This document shows, in pieces, positions 60,324 through 64,000 of a stretch of DNA of 64,000 bases. The notes beneath the pieces are model-generated. The model saw only the letters and a list, made by a program, of their open reading frames with translations. It did not search any database and was not told the origin of the DNA. Positions within the stretch are counted from its first letter, which is position 1. Each line of letters begins with the position of its first letter. A program made the translations under genes and the position numbers. Origin of the DNA: Sipunculus nudus (taxonomy: Eukaryota > Annelida > Sipuncula > Golfingiida > Sipunculidae); the NCBI GenBank assembly GCA_026874595.1, contig CM049309.1, forward strand, positions 13,754,576-13,818,575. Direction: 5' to 3'.

Positions 60324-61192
60324 TTAGTGTACCGCCTGTGCATTTTGCTGAACTTTACCCGGTGGGACAAATTCAGTTCCCAATGGTAATCCTCGTATTG
60401 GAATAAGTGGCGTGGTCCGTGTAACCATTTTGATACAGTCGATGATCGGACAAACTGATACACAGAGTGTACAACCTGGAAACAAAAAATATTGTTGAAC
60501 ATTAGTTATTTTGTATCTGTGTACTAAAATGAAAAATATTCAAACATGAAGAAAACAAAAATACTCTGTTAAAGTAAAATAGATTAAATGTTATACAGCT
60601 ACCCTAACATTCCCACTTTGTTTCAACTTTATCGACCTATTTGATATTAAGAATATTTTATCATAGCCTTGTCCCAGTGGCCAGGAAAACTGGTATTAGC
60701 CCAGAGAGAACCACCCTAGAGACATTGTGTTATATTTTGTTCTAATAGACTGCACACCAGCCCTGTACCCCTTGTGCAAAGGCCTGAAAGCAAAATGTAA
60801 CTACACTGGCTCCAGGGTGTTCCTCGCTGACTAGTATCTGTTTTGCTGGTGACAGAAACATGGCTTTGATAAAATAGTCTTAATATCATAAACAAAGTCT
60901 CGCACAACATGATCTTTTATTTAATAAGAGTACACAGTAAAGGCACATGAATGACTAACAACCTGACATGTTTTAAGTTACTGAAACTAAAACTTTCTAA
61001 TACAGGATTTGGATACCTTTAATAAAAGTTAATAGTTTCTTATCTTGAATGATCAAAACATTGCTCAAACTTGTGCTCACCTGTACAGCTGTCAGTAACT
61101 TTTGGCAGGTGAGTTTCAGGGTCAAAGGTTATGGCTTGATATCCTGAATCATTGCAGGTCATGTAACACTTGCCACAATTAATGCACATATC
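60324..61192 (-). CDS. Dihydropyrimidine dehydrogenase, last two coding exons
   Basis: DPYD carries out the first, NADPH-dependent step of uracil and thymine breakdown in the cytosol. Two minus-strand exons are present, 61081-61192 and 60324-60475, with donor gtgagc and acceptor 'tttccag' and matching phase (1+2). The first encodes '[20 protein letters not shown]' and '[16 protein letters not shown]'; the second continues '[22 protein letters not shown]'. These hold both CX2CX2CX3C sets for the two C-terminal [4Fe-4S] clusters, the second split by the intron. Together they are about 86 codons, the end of a protein of about 1,025 residues. The tail after 'RTTP' diverges from mammals and runs about eight residues longer, ending TAA. 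Upstream exons lie right of the window. Confidence 0.95.
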
Positions 61193-61546
61193 CTGAAAAA
61201 AAAAGGATGAATTTTTGTTTGCAGTGGTTTAAAATTTGTGATAAAGATCTGCAAAAGAAGAATTATAGTGAAGATTAAACATTTAAAGCTTAAGACAAGA
61301 GGGTAATTGGGAAATACCAGATATTTTATGTTACCAGTAAATCATAGATTTATATTATAAATATCAATTTTTTATAATTTTTTGTAACAATTATGCATCA
61401 AAATTGTAAATTATTTGATCATGAAACTTTGGGAATCTTATACCTCAATAATGAAATAAGATGATTGTTTCCACAAGGAGGGTACGTGTTCACTCCCGTT
61501 TGTGGGTTTTGTGTACAATGCAACTCCGACAATCATGAACAGAATC

Positions 61547-62815
61547 CAGACCTGGGAGCCGCCGCCGAATTGAGCCAGCCGCCCCCGTTTATTTTATAAG
61601 CAAGCCGCCGCCGATAGTTTTCTTGAGCCGCCAAATTACGCCAGCCGCCGATTATTAAACACCGGCTCAGCCGCCGGTGAAATATTGATAAGCTGATGAA
61701 ACAAGGGATATTCGCTTGCAAACTTCAGCTTGTAAATAGTTACTTCAGTATTATGTTAACACGAACCCGTCTAATGTAGATATCACCGAGCTGCATGGCT
61801 TCGCAATGGTAATGCATGATTAATTTTATGGAAGTTGTAAGTCATTATGTTAGACAGTTAACAAGGTTCCCGCAAGCCTCTTTTTTCAGACCGGATAACT
61901 GGCATTTTCCCCATTTGATCAAGGGCGTTTCTCTAACCCTGGTTGCTCAAAATAAAGAGAAAAAAATGCAGTAATCCAGTTCATTCCCAAGTTTATTCAG
62001 TCAGATACTGATGCTTGAACATTTAAAGTTACTGAGGTCAATGTGCAATATTTAAAAAAATATATTATATACTGCTCTGTTAAAATTTAGGATTAAATGA
62101 ACGAAAACCATAGGGAAAAGCTGTTATATGTATGGAAAAAATATGCATACATTTTTGTTATTATTGTTTCCAGCCAATATAAGACAGTGTAGGTATAACC
62201 ATGAAACGATGTCTGCAGCCAGCGACCGCTTATAACTACCTCATATTATAATCATGCTACAAATGTCATTCGCGTAAACACATATGGATAAATGTCATAA
62301 AATCCTTGAGTAGAACCTAAACTTTTAAGCGAGTCTGATTGGTTAGCAATTTGAATTTAAAACGCGAGACCGAATCAGTGTCAAACAGCTGCAGAAACCA
62401 GCTGCTTCAACCACTGACAAACATATCGCTGCATGAACATTTTAAGGGTCACAGAGGTCACGGGGATGATTGAGGCTGACACCTGCGAAAATGCATGACA
62501 AAATTCATATATCAATTAAGACACGTGACAAATTACGTACAGGATTGCGTCCTGGAAAGTTCAGCGCGGGAAAAAAACATGTTGATCATAGGCTATAGGC
62601 CAAAAGGAATTAGAGATTTTGTGGTTGTGGCAGTGAGTTGGTCTGTTCACATTACATCAAGAAGAATTCACAATATGTTTTAAGTAATCAAATTTTCATA
62701 ATTATTATAAAAACTCTTGGGCTGAAGTTCGATTTTATACGATTATGTCACCTCTCTCCCTCCTCAAATGACAGATTATTACCAAATGTTAGAGACACTC
62801 GCATGACTTTCTGTA

Positions 62816-62871
<56 letters not shown>

Positions 62872-63123
62872 CTAAAGTACGTTTAGTTTGACTTCATCAG
62901 TTTGTGCTACAGATCTCTTTCGTGAGAGCAGCATTCAAGCCGGCTCACTCTTCAGGTACAAACTGAAGAGTGAGCCGGCTTAAATGCTGCTCTCACGAAA
63001 GAGATCTGTAGCACAAACTTATGAGGTCAAACTTACCGTACTTTAGTTATTTATAAACGCTCCCATACGGTAGAGCACTATCACCGCGATGTATTGAATT
63101 CACGTTATGTGAACAATACAAAT

Positions 63124-63181
<58 letters not shown>

Positions 63182-63890
63182 AAATTTCCTGCCCTTTCAA
63201 ATAACCTCATGTGATACAGTTAAAAAAAGAAGCACACACTACGTCAAGCCATGACACTTTAAGGTCGGCACACGAAAAAAACGATTATCCGGTTGAACTG
63301 AGCGCACGAAAACAGTTTCTTAGAGGATGCAAACAATGATATCTATATATCTCAATAGCTGAATTGAAGCCTTCGATTTTTCAAGATGCTTTTAGCAATG
63401 TAACATTATATCAGTTCAGATCAAATAATGCATGTGTAGCCAACGTCTCACGGTTAAAAGAAATGAGGAAAATCAGAACAAATTTCATCTGATCAAATAA
63501 GCGCTCAGCATCACCAAAACACACTATGTTGTCAGATCTGAAAACACAGTGGGGGAACCCCATCCTTCACGTAACCACTCACCGTTCCATGTACACGCCC
63601 GGCGTGATATTGAATAAAATCAATTTATCCAAAGGGTAATAACCTTGTCAAAATATTCCTTAAGATTGTTCAATATTCTTGTACATATAAATATAATTGC
63701 ATTAGATTGAGAGAACATTTTGTCCATTAGATATTTGCTTCAATTTAACGGCTCAGCGGGCTAGCCAGCCACAATGTTGTCCACTCAGCCATCATCATTG
63801 TTCTTAGACCTGAGCCGGCTCAGCCGGCTAGCCAGCCATTTTTTCTTCCAGCCAGCCGATATACAGGTCAACGGCTGGCTCCCAGGTCTG
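61547..63890. mobile_element. Non-autonomous hAT element with 8-bp target duplication
   Basis: Ends are CAGACCTGGGAGCC and its exact inverted copy GGCTCCCAGGTCTG. The flanking duplication is ACAGAATC (61539-61546 and 63891-63898). Both ends carry subterminal clusters of 'gccgccg', 'gagccggctcagcc' and 'ctagccagcc'. There is no transposase frame in its 2,344 bp. It sits upstream of the DPYD exon at 61192, so within a DPYD intron if the gene continues beyond the window. Confidence 0.85.
62819..63180. repeat. Long hairpin between two (AT)n microsatellites
   Basis: Arms 62863-62955 and 62963-63056 are inverted copies with few mismatches ('gatctctttcgtgagagcag' against 'ctgctctcacgaaagagatc') and a 7-nt spacer. 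(AT)n tracts adjoin on the left (62819-62865) and follow after about 70 bp on the right (63126-63178). Confidence 0.9.
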
Positions 63891-63898
63891 ACAGAATC

Positions 63899-64000
63899 CC
63901 ATGATATTTTCAGGGCACTATGGGAATGGGCCAATGAAGAATCAATTAGATTCTGTGTGGGTCTGGCTTATGATCAGGATCCTGGAAGGACATCCAGGTA
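63899..64000. other. Right-edge unique sequence
   Basis: Sequence beyond the hAT target duplication. On the plus strand 'ttttcag' at about 63913 is followed by an open stretch to a 'gta' at the very end, which could be an exon, but 90 bp is too short to support this. Confidence 0.2.

Noticed and set aside
60230-60502. 89-codon open frame overlapping the DPYD last exon
   Set aside because: The conserved DPYD frame is a different one on the same strand; this is a shadow frame.
60716-60910. Extra minus-strand coding exon between the two DPYD exons
   Set aside because: The flanking DPYD exons join in phase and reproduce the conserved protein without it; no homologous sequence.

Overview
Eukaryotic (animal) genomic DNA, about 64 kb, AT-rich and very repeat-dense. 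Genes are split by introns with GT/AG junctions and are separated by microsatellites, minisatellites and nested transposons. The two recognisable host genes are animal housekeeping genes, WDR83/MORG1 and the 3' end of DPYD. A DIRS-type retrotransposon, a Helentron-like element with about 180-bp internal tandem repeats, and tandem families carrying GGTGGCGCCACC together suggest a marine invertebrate, most plausibly a bivalve mollusc. The taxon is an inference.

Layout. 1-2510: sequence without a recognisable gene. 2511-29815: one degenerate DIRS-like retrotransposon (inverted terminal repeats, internal complementary region, gag-like, RT/RNase H and tyrosine recombinase remnants) blown up from roughly 5 kb to 27 kb by two nested insertions. 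The first (about 2906-5841) is a block of tandem repeats that begins with a perfect 170-bp palindrome. The second (9321-28491) is a hAT DNA transposon inserted in the recombinase gene with a CCTACT duplication. Inside its single pair of ends, the 3' 4,410 bp of the hAT element is present four times in near-perfect tandem, giving four transposase genes. The first copy keeps the promoter region and start codon but has a stop at codon 19; the other three have an intact reading frame but no promoter region or start codon.

29816-38800: a mosaic of tandem repeats with a conserved 12-bp palindrome, a Harbinger-like MITE and LINE fragments. 39178-40898 (minus): a two-exon, very divergent actin-like gene whose ATP-site residues are largely replaced. 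41100-48880: short repeats and inverted repeats, no convincing gene. 48888-58208 (plus): complete WDR83/MORG1 in seven coding exons, with a Helentron-like element in intron 1, a decayed duplicate of the exon 3 start in intron 2, and a TTAA-flanked MITE and a 51-bp minisatellite in intron 5. 60324-61192 (minus): the last two coding exons of DPYD, convergent with WDR83. 61547-63890: a non-autonomous hAT element with an 8-bp target duplication in or next to a DPYD intron, carrying its own long hairpin between two AT microsatellites.

WDR83 (signalling scaffold and spliceosome component) and DPYD (pyrimidine catabolism) are not functionally linked here; they are simply neighbours. Most of the window is explained by successive layers of mobile DNA.
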